From CAZVLQ01 sp964628185 (GTDB taxonomy: Bacteria; Pseudomonadota; Zetaproteobacteria; Mariprofundales; Mariprofundaceae), in NCBI GenBank assembly GCA_964628185.1, contig CAZVLQ010000028.1, forward strand, positions 1 to 18,564: a stretch of DNA of 18,564 nucleotides. The letters run 5' to 3'. A program made the position numbers and the translations under genes. Shown in pieces: positions 6,365 to 13,994 of this stretch (position 1 is the first letter of the stretch; each line of letters starts with the position of its first letter). The notes below the pieces were generated by a model. The model saw only the letters and a program-made list of their open reading frames with translations, had not been told where the DNA came from and made no database searches.

Positions 6365-8104
6365 ATGAGTAAGCCGAAAATTTGCGCACCATCGTCAGGA
6401 AAAAAAATCAGGTTGGGAAAAAACGGCAAGCTGGTCGTACCCGATCAACCCATTGTTGTGTTTATCGAAGGCGATGGCATTGGCCCGGATATCTGGCGCG
6501 CAACGCGGCGCATGCTGGATGCAGCCGTGGAGAAGGCCTATGCGGGTCAGAGAAAAATTGCCTGGATGGAGGCCTTTGCCGGTGAAAAGGCATGGAATCT
6601 TTACGGCAAGACGGATGATGCCTGGCTACCGGCCGAGACGCTGGATGTCTTCCGTAAATATCTGATCGGGCTCAAGGGCCCGTTAACCACGCCGATCGGT
6701 GGCGGCATGACGTCACTGAACGTAGCCCTGCGCCAGACGCTGGATCTGTACGTCTGTCTGCGGCCGGTCAAATATTACCGGGGCGTGCCCAGCCCGGTAC
6801 GGCGCCCGGAAGATGTTGATATGGTCATTTTCCGTGAAAACACGGAAGACATCTACGCCGGCATTGAATGGCCGGAAGGGTCGGCCGAAGTCGCGAAGGT
6901 CCGTGATTTTCTCATCAATGAAATGGGCGTGACCCGGATTCGTTTCCCGGAGACATCCGGTATCGGGATCAAGCCGGTGAGCCGGGAAGGCACGGAACGC
7001 CTGGTGCGCGCCGCCATCCATTATGCGATCGACAATAAACTGAAATCGGTGACGATGGTCCACAAGGGCAACATCATGAAATATACCGAAGGCGCTTTCC
7101 GCAACTGGGGCTATGAGCTGGCCAGGCGCGAGTTTGATGCCGAGGAGATGGATGGCGGGCCATGGTGCAGATTACCGAACGGTATCGTGATCAAGGATGC
7201 AATTGCCGATATTGCGCTGCAACAGGTGTTGACGCGGGCCAGGGAGTTTGACGTGATCGCCACGCTGAACCTGAACGGCGATTATCTTTCCGATGCGCTG
7301 GCCGCGCAGGTCGGGGGTATCGGTATCGCACCCGGCGCGAATATCAATTACGACACCGGCCACGCAATTTTCGAGGCGACGCACGGCACGGCACCCAAAT
7401 ACGCCGGCAAGAACATGGTGAATCCATCGTCCATGACGCTTTCCGGAGCCATGATGCTCCGCTACATGGGCTGGCCGGAAGCGGCCGATCTGATTGAGAA
7501 AGGAATTACCGGTGCTATCGGGGCCAGGACCGTCACCTATGACTTCGAGCGCCTGATGGAGGGGGCAACGCGATTGTCCACTTCGGAATTTGCCGATGCC
7601 GTCATCACATATATGAATAATCACGAGGGCGCCACCGAAGCCGATCAATACGATCTGCTGGCTGCCCGGTTCAAGGAATTATTCGAAGCCGGCGCGGGAA
7701 AAAGCGGAGAGTTTGCCCAGGCGGCCCTGGAAAAGGCTCGCCAACAACTGACCGCCGCCGGTACGTTCAGCGAGGAGCAGGGGCAAAAGTTGAAAGGGCT
7801 TCTGGAACGGGATTTTTCACAGATGGCGGTGTCCATGCGGGATGAGGCCAGGGAACGTTTGAATCCCGCCAGGCTTGGCGCGGGCGCTCTGGCATCCATT
7901 TCGTCCCTGCTGCATGCCGCAAGTTCCGCTCTCTCCGATGCGGCCGTTCGCGCCGACAAGGTGCTCATCTGCCGCTCAGGTGAGGTGACGAGCGCGGGCG
8001 CGCTGACCTGTAACGCCTGCGGACACGAGATTCACATGAAGAGGACCGGCCGCATACCTCCATGCCCGAAATGCCATGCCACGAAGTTCAGGAAGGGTTA
8101 CTAA
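6365..8104 (+). CDS. icd: NADP-dependent isocitrate dehydrogenase fused to a YbeL/DUF1451-like zinc-ribbon domain
   Basis: 579 residues; the E. coli enzyme has 416. Residues 1 to about 420 are a complete Icd: GDGIGPDIW, GGGMTSLNVALRQ with substrate Ser117 and Asn119, FRENTEDIYAGIEW, VHKGNIMKYTEGAF, NLNGDYLSDALAAQVGG. HGTAPKYAG and TVTYDFERL keep the Lys-Tyr and Tyr/Arg residues that select NADP. It oxidises isocitrate to 2-oxoglutarate in the TCA cycle. From about 431 an unrelated region follows: a charged helical stretch (LAARFKELFEAGAGK to LLERDFSQMAVSM), a linker, the phrase CRSGEVTSAGALTCNACG, and a zinc ribbon with Cys549, Cys552, Cys567 and Cys570. The helix pair, the SGEV phrase and the terminal CxxC pair match the layout of E. 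coli YbeL (DUF1451). The ATG has AAGAGGG five bases upstream. The frame is continuous with no stop or internal restart at the junction. Confidence 0.95.
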   Translation: MSKPKICAPSSGKKIRLGKNGKLVVPDQPIVVFIEGDGIGPDIWRATRRMLDAAVEKAYAGQRKIAWMEAFAGEKAWNLYGKTDDAWLPAETLDVFRKYLIGLKGPLTTPIGGGMTSLNVALRQTLDLYVCLRPVKYYRGVPSPVRRPEDVDMVIFRENTEDIYAGIEWPEGSAEVAKVRDFLINEMGVTRIRFPETSGIGIKPVSREGTERLVRAAIHYAIDNKLKSVTMVHKGNIMKYTEGAFRNWGYELARREFDAEEMDGGPWCRLPNGIVIKDAIADIALQQVLTRAREFDVIATLNLNGDYLSDALAAQVGGIGIAPGANINYDTGHAIFEATHGTAPKYAGKNMVNPSSMTLSGAMMLRYMGWPEAADLIEKGITGAIGARTVTYDFERLMEGATRLSTSEFADAVITYMNNHEGATEADQYDLLAARFKELFEAGAGKSGEFAQAALEKARQQLTAAGTFSEEQGQKLKGLLERDFSQMAVSMRDEARERLNPARLGAGALASISSLLHAASSALSDAAVRADKVLICRSGEVTSAGALTCNACGHEIHMKRTGRIPPCPKCHATKFRKGY

Positions 8105-8160
8105 TCTGAGCAGTTACGATATGTGCGTAGCCTGAGGACGGGCGGCGGCTCGATAACCTC

Positions 8161-8838
8161 ATGCGCGTATTGTTGATAGAAGATGACCCCAGACAGGCGG
8201 AGTTTATTGTCCATGGGCTGCGGCAGGAAGGCGCCTGTATCGATCACGCCGCGGACGGAGAGGAAGGCCTGCACTGGGCGGTTTCCGCGCCCTATGACAT
8301 TCTCATTATAGATTTGATGCTGCCAAAGCGCGATGGTCTCAGCCTCATTCACGAACTTCGGGGCAGGGGCAATACCACGCCGATTCTGGTTTTGAGCGCC
8401 AGGAATTCTGTGGATGACCGGGTACGCGGATTACAGTCGGGCGGTGATGATTATCTGGTCAAGCCCTTCGCATTTTCCGAGCTGGTGGCCCGTATTCAGG
8501 CCCTGTACCGGCGTGCGACCGGCTTATCCGAGCCCTCCAGGATCAGCGTGGGCGATCTCAGAATTGATTTACTGCGCCGCAAGGTTTTTCGCGGCTCAAG
8601 GCACATTGATCTTCAGCCGAGGGAACTGGCCCTGCTTGAATATCTGGCGAGAAATGCCGGTCGTGTGGTATCCAGAACCATGATCATGGAACATGTCTGG
8701 GACTATAATTTTGATCCTCAGACCAATGTTGTGGAAGCGCGTATTTCACGCCTGCGTGAAAAGGTGGACCGCCCCTTTGCCAGGCCGTTGATTCATACCG
8801 TACGCGGTATCGGCTATGTGCTGGAAGACCGCTCCTGA
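8161..8838 (+). CDS. OmpR/CusR-family response regulator
   Basis: 225 residues. Receiver domain: acidic pocket Glu7-Asp8-Asp9, phosphoacceptor Asp51 in IIDLMLP, Ser79 in VLSA, Lys101 in LVKPF. The C-terminal half is the OmpR winged helix (RELALLEYLARNAGRVVSRTMI, the NVVEARISRLREKV recognition helix, then IHTVRGIGYVLE). The overall style is that of CusR/CopR/PcoR metal-response regulators. It precedes its kinase with no gap. A CusR-like inverted repeat lies 2 kb downstream in front of an RND exporter operon, the likely target. No strong ribosome binding site precedes the ATG. Confidence 0.93.
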   Translation: MRVLLIEDDPRQAEFIVHGLRQEGACIDHAADGEEGLHWAVSAPYDILIIDLMLPKRDGLSLIHELRGRGNTTPILVLSARNSVDDRVRGLQSGGDDYLVKPFAFSELVARIQALYRRATGLSEPSRISVGDLRIDLLRRKVFRGSRHIDLQPRELALLEYLARNAGRVVSRTMIMEHVWDYNFDPQTNVVEARISRLREKVDRPFARPLIHTVRGIGYVLEDRS

Positions 8839-10230
8839 ATGTTCAGAACCCTTCGTTTCAGGCTGACGCTGTGGCACGCCATGGTTTTCGGCGGTGTGGC
8901 TTTAGGGGTATTCGGGTTTGCATATGTCACGGTTTCCAATCAGTTACTGGCGTCTATTAGTGAAGATTTACAGGATACGGCGCGGGAATTCACGGACCTG
9001 TACCGGACGGGCAGTATCAAGTCTCTCCGGGATGAGATATCCAGAGAAGCGCTATCGCACGAAGATAACAGTTTTTTCACCCGTGTCATTGATGCAAGCG
9101 GCAGGGTCGTAGTTCAATCCGTTCCTCGGATGTGGACACGCCCTTTGCCCGAGCCGGAGCATGGCAAGCGCACAGAGCAATGGTTTGATGTGGTCGTCAA
9201 CAAGAAGGGCGATACGGCAAAGCTCATGGCTGCCCCCACCCGGGATCACGGGTGGATTCAGGTGGGGCTGTCGTTACATGAACATCAGGTGCGGCTACAG
9301 AAAATTCGGCGGGGGTTTGGCTGGGCGCTGCTTGTAACCGTCCTGGCGGGCATCATGACCGGCTGGCGGCAGGTAAGCAGGGCCCTGGCGGGTGTGGACC
9401 AGGTGCGCCGGGCGGCTATTGACATTGGCGACGGAGCTATTGATCGGCGCCTGGAACTGGGCGGGCATGGGCAGGAACTGGTTGAACTGGCTGATGCCTT
9501 TAACGTCATGCTGGACAAGATACAGCGCCTGCTGGGTGAGATGAGGGATGTAAGCGACAACATTGCGCATGACCTCAGGACTCCCATCACACGTATTCGC
9601 GGCATGGCCGAAGCAGGTCTTCTGGCGCGGGCCGGGCCTGAATCGGAACATCGGGAAATGATGGCGGCGACCATTGAAGAGTGCGATCGCCTGACCGCCA
9701 TGATCAATACCATGCTGGAAATTGCTCAAACGGATTCAGGCGTCATGCAACCGGACCGGAGGAAGATTGATCTGGCGAAACTTGTGCGAGAAGCCTGCGA
9801 GCTTTTTATGCCTGTAGCCGAGGATGCCGGTATTAAAATGCAACTCGAATTACCGGAAGTACCGCTTACGATGATGGCCGATGAGGCGCGTTTACAACGA
9901 ATGATTGCCAATTTATTGGACAATGCCATCAAATTTACCGAACGTGGAGGGCAGGTCGCCGTGAACGCCCGCAAGAAAGGGTATCAGATCATCCTGACCG
10001 TGGCTGATACCGGTATCGGCATTTCAGAAAGGGATATGCCGCATATTTTTGACCGCTTTTATCGATCCGACCGTAGTCGAAGCAGCCCCGGCAACGGCCT
10101 GGGCCTGGCCTACGCCAGGAGCCTGGCCAGGGCGCACGGTGGTGATATCCGTATCGAAAGCCGGCCAGAGCGGGGAACGAAAGTCGTTGTCATGCTTCCC
10201 GAGGGTAACAGGAGGTTCCTTACATCTTGA
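8839..10230 (+). CDS. Sensor histidine kinase (CusS/CopS-like)
   Basis: 463 residues, starting directly at the response regulator's stop. TM1 spans about 14-33, a periplasmic sensor region follows (about 34-158), TM2 spans about 160-176, then a HAMP region (178-230). The dimerisation helix carries His244 in NIAHDLRTPITRIRG. ATP-binding boxes: N box with Asn362 (NLLDNAIKF), G1 VADTGIGIS, F box FDRFYRSDRS, G2 GNGLGLAYA. It should autophosphorylate and pass phosphate to Asp51 of the partner. The periplasmic region is not rich in His, Met or Cys, so metal sensing is suggested only by relatedness and context. Confidence 0.93.
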   Translation: MFRTLRFRLTLWHAMVFGGVALGVFGFAYVTVSNQLLASISEDLQDTAREFTDLYRTGSIKSLRDEISREALSHEDNSFFTRVIDASGRVVVQSVPRMWTRPLPEPEHGKRTEQWFDVVVNKKGDTAKLMAAPTRDHGWIQVGLSLHEHQVRLQKIRRGFGWALLVTVLAGIMTGWRQVSRALAGVDQVRRAAIDIGDGAIDRRLELGGHGQELVELADAFNVMLDKIQRLLGEMRDVSDNIAHDLRTPITRIRGMAEAGLLARAGPESEHREMMAATIEECDRLTAMINTMLEIAQTDSGVMQPDRRKIDLAKLVREACELFMPVAEDAGIKMQLELPEVPLTMMADEARLQRMIANLLDNAIKFTERGGQVAVNARKKGYQIILTVADTGIGISERDMPHIFDRFYRSDRSRSSPGNGLGLAYARSLARAHGGDIRIESRPERGTKVVVMLPEGNRRFLTS

Positions 10231-10802
10231 ATTATTTGATGCGTTGGCTTCTCTTCCTTGCGATGTACATGCCGATATCGGCATGGGCCACGGTTCAGGT
10301 GGAAGGGGTGTCGGTGCCGGTGCGCACCGTTGTTGACGGGCAGATGCTTATGCTGAACGGGGCCGGTGTTCGATCGGTATTTATCTTTGATATTTATGTC
10401 GCCGCGCTTTATCTGCCTGAACGAACGGGTGATGCGCGATATGTTGTGCGTGAGGAACGACCCGTGCGGGTGAGCTTGCATTTTCTTCGTGGCGGCGCAG
10501 GACGGGGATTGTTCGCCAGAGGCTGGAGGTCGGGATTTGAACACAATCAGTCACCCGCCGACATGACAAGGCTGGAAACCCGCCTCAAACGGTTCAATGC
10601 CATGTTCTCCGAAGTCGGCAAGGGTGATGTATTTACGTTTGATTTTCTGATGGATCATTCGACCCGAATCAGCATCAATGGCGTACGGCGGGGCATGATT
10701 TCGGGCTCGGATTTTCAACGCGCCCTGCTCGGCGTCTGGCTGGGAAAATATCCGGCCGATCAGTCCCTGAAAAGGGCGATGCTGAAAAGCGAGTCTTCCT
10801 GA
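10227..10802 (+). CDS. Exported chalcone-isomerase-like protein
   Basis: 191 residues. The likely start is the TTG at 10227, overlapping the kinase stop, with AGGAGG (10210-10215) eleven bases upstream; the ATG at 10239 is the alternative. Residues 1-21 form a signal peptide ending in SAWA. The body has the bacterial chalcone-isomerase-like pattern: VDGQMLMLNGAGVR, FIFDIYVAALYLPE, later FTFDFLMDHSTRISING and FQRALLGVWLG. Family members share the fold of plant chalcone isomerase without a proven bacterial reaction, and some may bind lipids. Coupling to the kinase puts it in the two-component operon, an uncommon position that hints at an envelope role. Confidence 0.75.
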   Translation: MNYLMRWLLFLAMYMPISAWATVQVEGVSVPVRTVVDGQMLMLNGAGVRSVFIFDIYVAALYLPERTGDARYVVREERPVRVSLHFLRGGAGRGLFARGWRSGFEHNQSPADMTRLETRLKRFNAMFSEVGKGDVFTFDFLMDHSTRISINGVRRGMISGSDFQRALLGVWLGKYPADQSLKRAMLKSESS

Positions 10803-10840
10803 TCCGGCGGAGCCGCAACCGGGGAAGAAAAGATCGAACC

Positions 10841-10870
10841 GCGAATACACGCGAATGAACTCGAATAAAT
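10841..10870. repeat. Short 10-bp tandem repeat
   Basis: Three imperfect copies of a GCGAATnnAC-type unit (GCGAATACAC, GCGAATGAAC, TCGAATAAAT) in the gap after the chalcone-isomerase-like gene. It has no visible partner elsewhere in the window and no clear function. Confidence 0.55.
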
Positions 10871-10906
10871 GGCAGGGCAAGCCACACTGCCAACCGTCCT
10901 GATGAA

Positions 10907-10930
10907 CAACATGACCGGATCGTCATGTTG
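10907..10930. promoter_or_regulatory. CusR-box-like inverted repeat upstream of the exporter operon
   Basis: A perfect 9-bp inverted repeat, CAACATGAC (10907-10915) and GTCATGTTG (10922-10930), with a 6-base centre. Its core ATGAC-N6-GTCAT has the same half-sites and spacing as the published E. coli CusR box. It lies about 90 bases before the DUF2231 gene and overlaps a weak -35-like TTGGGG (10928-10933), with TATGCA at 10951-10956 as a poor -10 seventeen bases on. No T-run follows, so it is not a terminator. Confidence 0.6.
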
Positions 10931-11021
10931 GGGTCAGCTTCCGGTAAGGTTATGCAATTAATGTTTCCGGATTTTTACAACAGTAAATGGAAGCCCCAAA
11001 AAATTCCAGGGAGAAAAAGTG

Positions 11022-11483
11022 ATGATTGATATTGCCCATATTCACCCCATGCTGGTGCATTTTCCACTGGCCCTGTTTCCAGTGGTTCTGGGGATTCAGC
11101 TATTTGCCCTGATCAGGGGGCAGGGGCTGTTCGGCCGGGGTAGTGCGCAGGATTCCGCCATGGTTTTACTGGTGTTGGCCGCCGCCGCCGCGGTTGCCGC
11201 CGCCATGTTTGGTGATACGGCACTGGACAAGGCCGTATCCTCCGGCGTGCCTTCCTCGCTTCTGGAAAGTCATGAAGACCTGGGTCAGGTCAGTGCCGTC
11301 CTGCTTGTGCTGATGGCGCTTGCGGGAGGCTGGCTATTCAGGCGCCGGGTGGTATCCATGAAAGCCGGCTGGGCCTTCTGGCTGGCAGGCGTCGCCGTCC
11401 TTGTCGTGTTGATCATCACGGCCTGGCATGGGGGCCATCTGGTCTATGATCTGGGCGTCAACGTCAATATCAAGGGCCGTTGA
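11022..11483 (+). CDS. DUF2231-family membrane protein
   Basis: 153 residues from the ATG at 11022 (AGGGAG eight bases upstream; an adjacent GTG at 11019 is possible). Four membrane segments at about 11-32, 45-65, 84-104 and 112-133. Family hallmarks are HPMLVHFPLALFPV near the N-terminus and AWHGGHLVYDLGVNV near the end, with conserved His residues at membrane faces that could bind a metal or cofactor. The function is not established. It is the first gene of the exporter unit, 31 bases before the outer-membrane factor, so an accessory role in metal or redox handling is a reasonable inference. Confidence 0.8.
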   Translation: MIDIAHIHPMLVHFPLALFPVVLGIQLFALIRGQGLFGRGSAQDSAMVLLVLAAAAAVAAAMFGDTALDKAVSSGVPSSLLESHEDLGQVSAVLLVLMALAGGWLFRRRVVSMKAGWAFWLAGVAVLVVLIITAWHGGHLVYDLGVNVNIKGR

Positions 11484-11514
11484 GCGCGCGCTGCATCAAT
11501 TCAGCGGGAGGGGC

Positions 11515-12936
11515 ATGAACACTTACCGATACAGGGCAAGGCTTGCCTGCTCCTGTACCGGAGCGGTTCTCTTTCTGGGCGCCTGCGCCACCTATCATCC
11601 TCAGCCTCTGGATCCGTCGTCCGGCCTTGCTTCATCGCCCGGGCAGTTGCAATTGCAGGTCAGGGAAGGTGGACATCCCGAATTACCCCGGGCATGGCGG
11701 GATCGCACCGTGAACGTGGGTGACGGCCTGGATGAAACGGAAGTGGCCCTGCTTGCCGTGCTGAACAGCCCGATGCTGCGTGCCGCTCGCATGCAATCAG
11801 GTGAGGCCCGGGCCCGGCTCATCAGGGCGGGATTATTGCCCGATCCGCAATTCAGCACGTCTTTTGACTTTCCCACCGGCAACGATCCTTCGCTGGTCTC
11901 AGGCTACAATTTCGGGCTCGGCATTGATCTTCAGTCCCTGATCACACGTGGCGCCAGAAGAAGCGTTGCCATGGAACAGGCACGGGCCACTTATCTTCAT
12001 ATCCTGTGGCAGGAGTGGCAGGTCATCCAGCAGGCTCGCATGCTTTATCGCCGTATCCTGCTGCAACAGCGGCAAATTACCGTGCTTGATGAGCGCTTGC
12101 GCCAGACACGGACGACACTGACAGGACAGGAACTCTCCCTGGTCCGGGGCAACGCTACACTGGATCAGCAGGCCCTGGCTCTGGCACCGGTTATGAATGC
12201 ACAATCCGACCTTGTTGAAGCCCGACGCCAGTATAATGTCAGCCGGCATGATCTGGCGTTGCTGACAGGCTTGTCACCGGAAGTTGCGTTGCCTTTGCTC
12301 CCGCCCGCCCCGAATAATGCGGCCTGGCTTCAGGCGCCTCCGCCCATTGCAACGGTGCGTACCCGGTTTAAGACGCTGGTCAAAAGGCGGCCTGATCTGC
12401 TGGCGCTCAAGGCCGGATATCGCGCCCAGGAGGCCAATGTCCGCCTGCAAATTCTCTACCAGTTTCCCGGCTTCACGATTGGCGCCAATCGCCTGCGTGA
12501 TACCGGTGGCGTCTGGACGCTGGGGCCGTTTGTCAATCTTAATTTACCTGTTTTCAATGCAAATCGGGGTCACATCGCCATTGCTCGCGCCACCCGGGCC
12601 CGGTTGCATGCCGTATTTTCATGGCGGTTGCAATCAGCGCAGGTGCAGGCAAGTAAAACGGCCAGTGATCAGTCGCTTGTATACCGGGAGTGGCGGCAGT
12701 TGACGACAAGTCTTCCCAAACTGGAATCCACATACAGGCGTGTAAAACTGGCCTTGCAGGCGGGAGAGGTGAATATGCTGACATTCACGACCATCCGTAA
12801 CGCGTATTTCTCCCAGCGCATGAAGGCGCTACGGCTTGAGCAGGCCGTGGCTGAGCAGCAGGTTGCCCTCGAAACCTTACTGGCCAGCAGTCTTCCGGTC
12901 CCTGATCCGAGACAGGAAAGTGTGGCGCGGCCATGA
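11515..12936 (+). CDS. Outer-membrane factor lipoprotein, TolC/CusC-like
   Basis: 473 residues from the ATG at 11515 (GGAGG three bases upstream, a tight spacing). The signal peptide ends in the lipobox LGAC, so it is lipid-anchored like CusC, OprM and NodT relatives. Two outer-membrane-efflux repeats follow, each with long helices: ALLAVLNSPMLRAARMQSGE starts the first, and TLVKRRPDLLALKAGYRAQE starts the second. The trimer should form the outer-membrane channel and periplasmic tunnel for the pump encoded downstream. Its stop overlaps the adaptor start by four bases (ATGA). Confidence 0.92.
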   Translation: MNTYRYRARLACSCTGAVLFLGACATYHPQPLDPSSGLASSPGQLQLQVREGGHPELPRAWRDRTVNVGDGLDETEVALLAVLNSPMLRAARMQSGEARARLIRAGLLPDPQFSTSFDFPTGNDPSLVSGYNFGLGIDLQSLITRGARRSVAMEQARATYLHILWQEWQVIQQARMLYRRILLQQRQITVLDERLRQTRTTLTGQELSLVRGNATLDQQALALAPVMNAQSDLVEARRQYNVSRHDLALLTGLSPEVALPLLPPAPNNAAWLQAPPPIATVRTRFKTLVKRRPDLLALKAGYRAQEANVRLQILYQFPGFTIGANRLRDTGGVWTLGPFVNLNLPVFNANRGHIAIARATRARLHAVFSWRLQSAQVQASKTASDQSLVYREWRQLTTSLPKLESTYRRVKLALQAGEVNMLTFTTIRNAYFSQRMKALRLEQAVAEQQVALETLLASSLPVPDPRQESVARP

Positions 12937-13994
12937 CAACAAAACCCGCCAGTTCAATCTCTGTAATGGTCTTATGGGCGCCCATGTTGAGTTTGCTTTC
13001 GGCATTTTCGTATGCCGGGGAAATCATCCCGCCCGCATCCGTTCCGGTGGTTTCCGTACGGATGCATACATTTCACCGGTCAATTCCATGGTTTGGTCAA
13101 GTGGAAAGTCGGCGGGCGGTACAGATCGCCGCCCGCGTTTCCGGCCGGATAAAGGCCGTTAAAGTGAAGGATGAAGCGCCGGTGCATAGCGGTGATGCGC
13201 TGTTCGTGCTGGGCGGCCGTATGGTTGACAGCCGCCTGCATGATTTACAAACGCAGCTTGATCAGGCGCGTAAGGCGGTGGAGCTTGCCGGGCGCAACCT
13301 TAAGCTCAAACTTGCCCAGCGCCGCGCATCACTGGCCACCCGTGAACAGGTGAATATTAGCAAGATGGCCCTGGCCGGGGCGCGCACCCGGGCTTCCAGC
13401 GTCCGGCAGGCTCTGATCTCGTATTCGGCCGCCATCCGCATCATGGCGCCGATAGATGGCGTGTTAACCTCCCGGCGGGTGCGTCAGGGACAGTATGTGA
13501 CGGCTGGCATGCCGCTGGCGCGCATTGTGAACCCGGATGATGTGCGCATTCTCGCCACGCTGTACGAGGCGGATCGTATCTCCCTTCAGGGCATGGACGC
13601 GACGGTGGTCGAAGGCAGACACCGGCCGATCATCTCGAGGGTGTCCCGCATCATGCCGGAACGTACGGTAACGGGTGCCAGCCGGATATGGATTGAGGGT
13701 ACGGCACTACGGGAGTTTGCGCCCGGCATGCCGGTGCATGGTATGGTTCTCCTGCCTACATACCATGCACTTGCGGTTCCCGCCGTCGCTATTGCGCGCA
13801 ATGAAAAAGGCGAGGCGTTCGTGTTCGTTAAAACTGCCCGGGGTTTTCGTACGCAACGGGTACTTACGGGACTCCGCGATCATGCATGGGTGGAGATTCT
13901 CTCCGGACTGAAAGACGGTGAGCTGGTACTTGCGTCCGGTGCCTACGAACGCCTTTACCGGAGCTTTAGCAAGATATACCGGGCGCCGGATTGA
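12933..13994 (+). CDS. RND periplasmic adaptor (membrane fusion protein)
   Basis: 353 residues. A signal peptide of about 28 residues ends in SAFSYAG. The two halves of the lipoyl/barrel-sandwich domain are ARVSGRIKAVKVKDEAPVHS and IMAPIDGVLTSRRVRQGQYV, separated by a short helical hairpin (about 104-155). A beta-barrel and membrane-proximal domain follow. It bridges the inner-membrane pump and the outer-membrane channel. There is no N-terminal heavy-metal-binding domain and no Met- or His-rich stretch of the kind seen in CusB and some CzcB proteins. Its TGA overlaps the pump's ATG by one base. Confidence 0.9.
   Translation: MTTKPASSISVMVLWAPMLSLLSAFSYAGEIIPPASVPVVSVRMHTFHRSIPWFGQVESRRAVQIAARVSGRIKAVKVKDEAPVHSGDALFVLGGRMVDSRLHDLQTQLDQARKAVELAGRNLKLKLAQRRASLATREQVNISKMALAGARTRASSVRQALISYSAAIRIMAPIDGVLTSRRVRQGQYVTAGMPLARIVNPDDVRILATLYEADRISLQGMDATVVEGRHRPIISRVSRIMPERTVTGASRIWIEGTALREFAPGMPVHGMVLLPTYHALAVPAVAIARNEKGEAFVFVKTARGFRTQRVLTGLRDHAWVEILSGLKDGELVLASGAYERLYRSFSKIYRAPD

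Noticed and set aside
10790..10830. Intrinsic terminator after the chalcone-isomerase-like gene
   Set aside because: Complementary CTTCC/GGAAG and CCGG/CCGG pairs exist but with a bulge, and no T-run follows.
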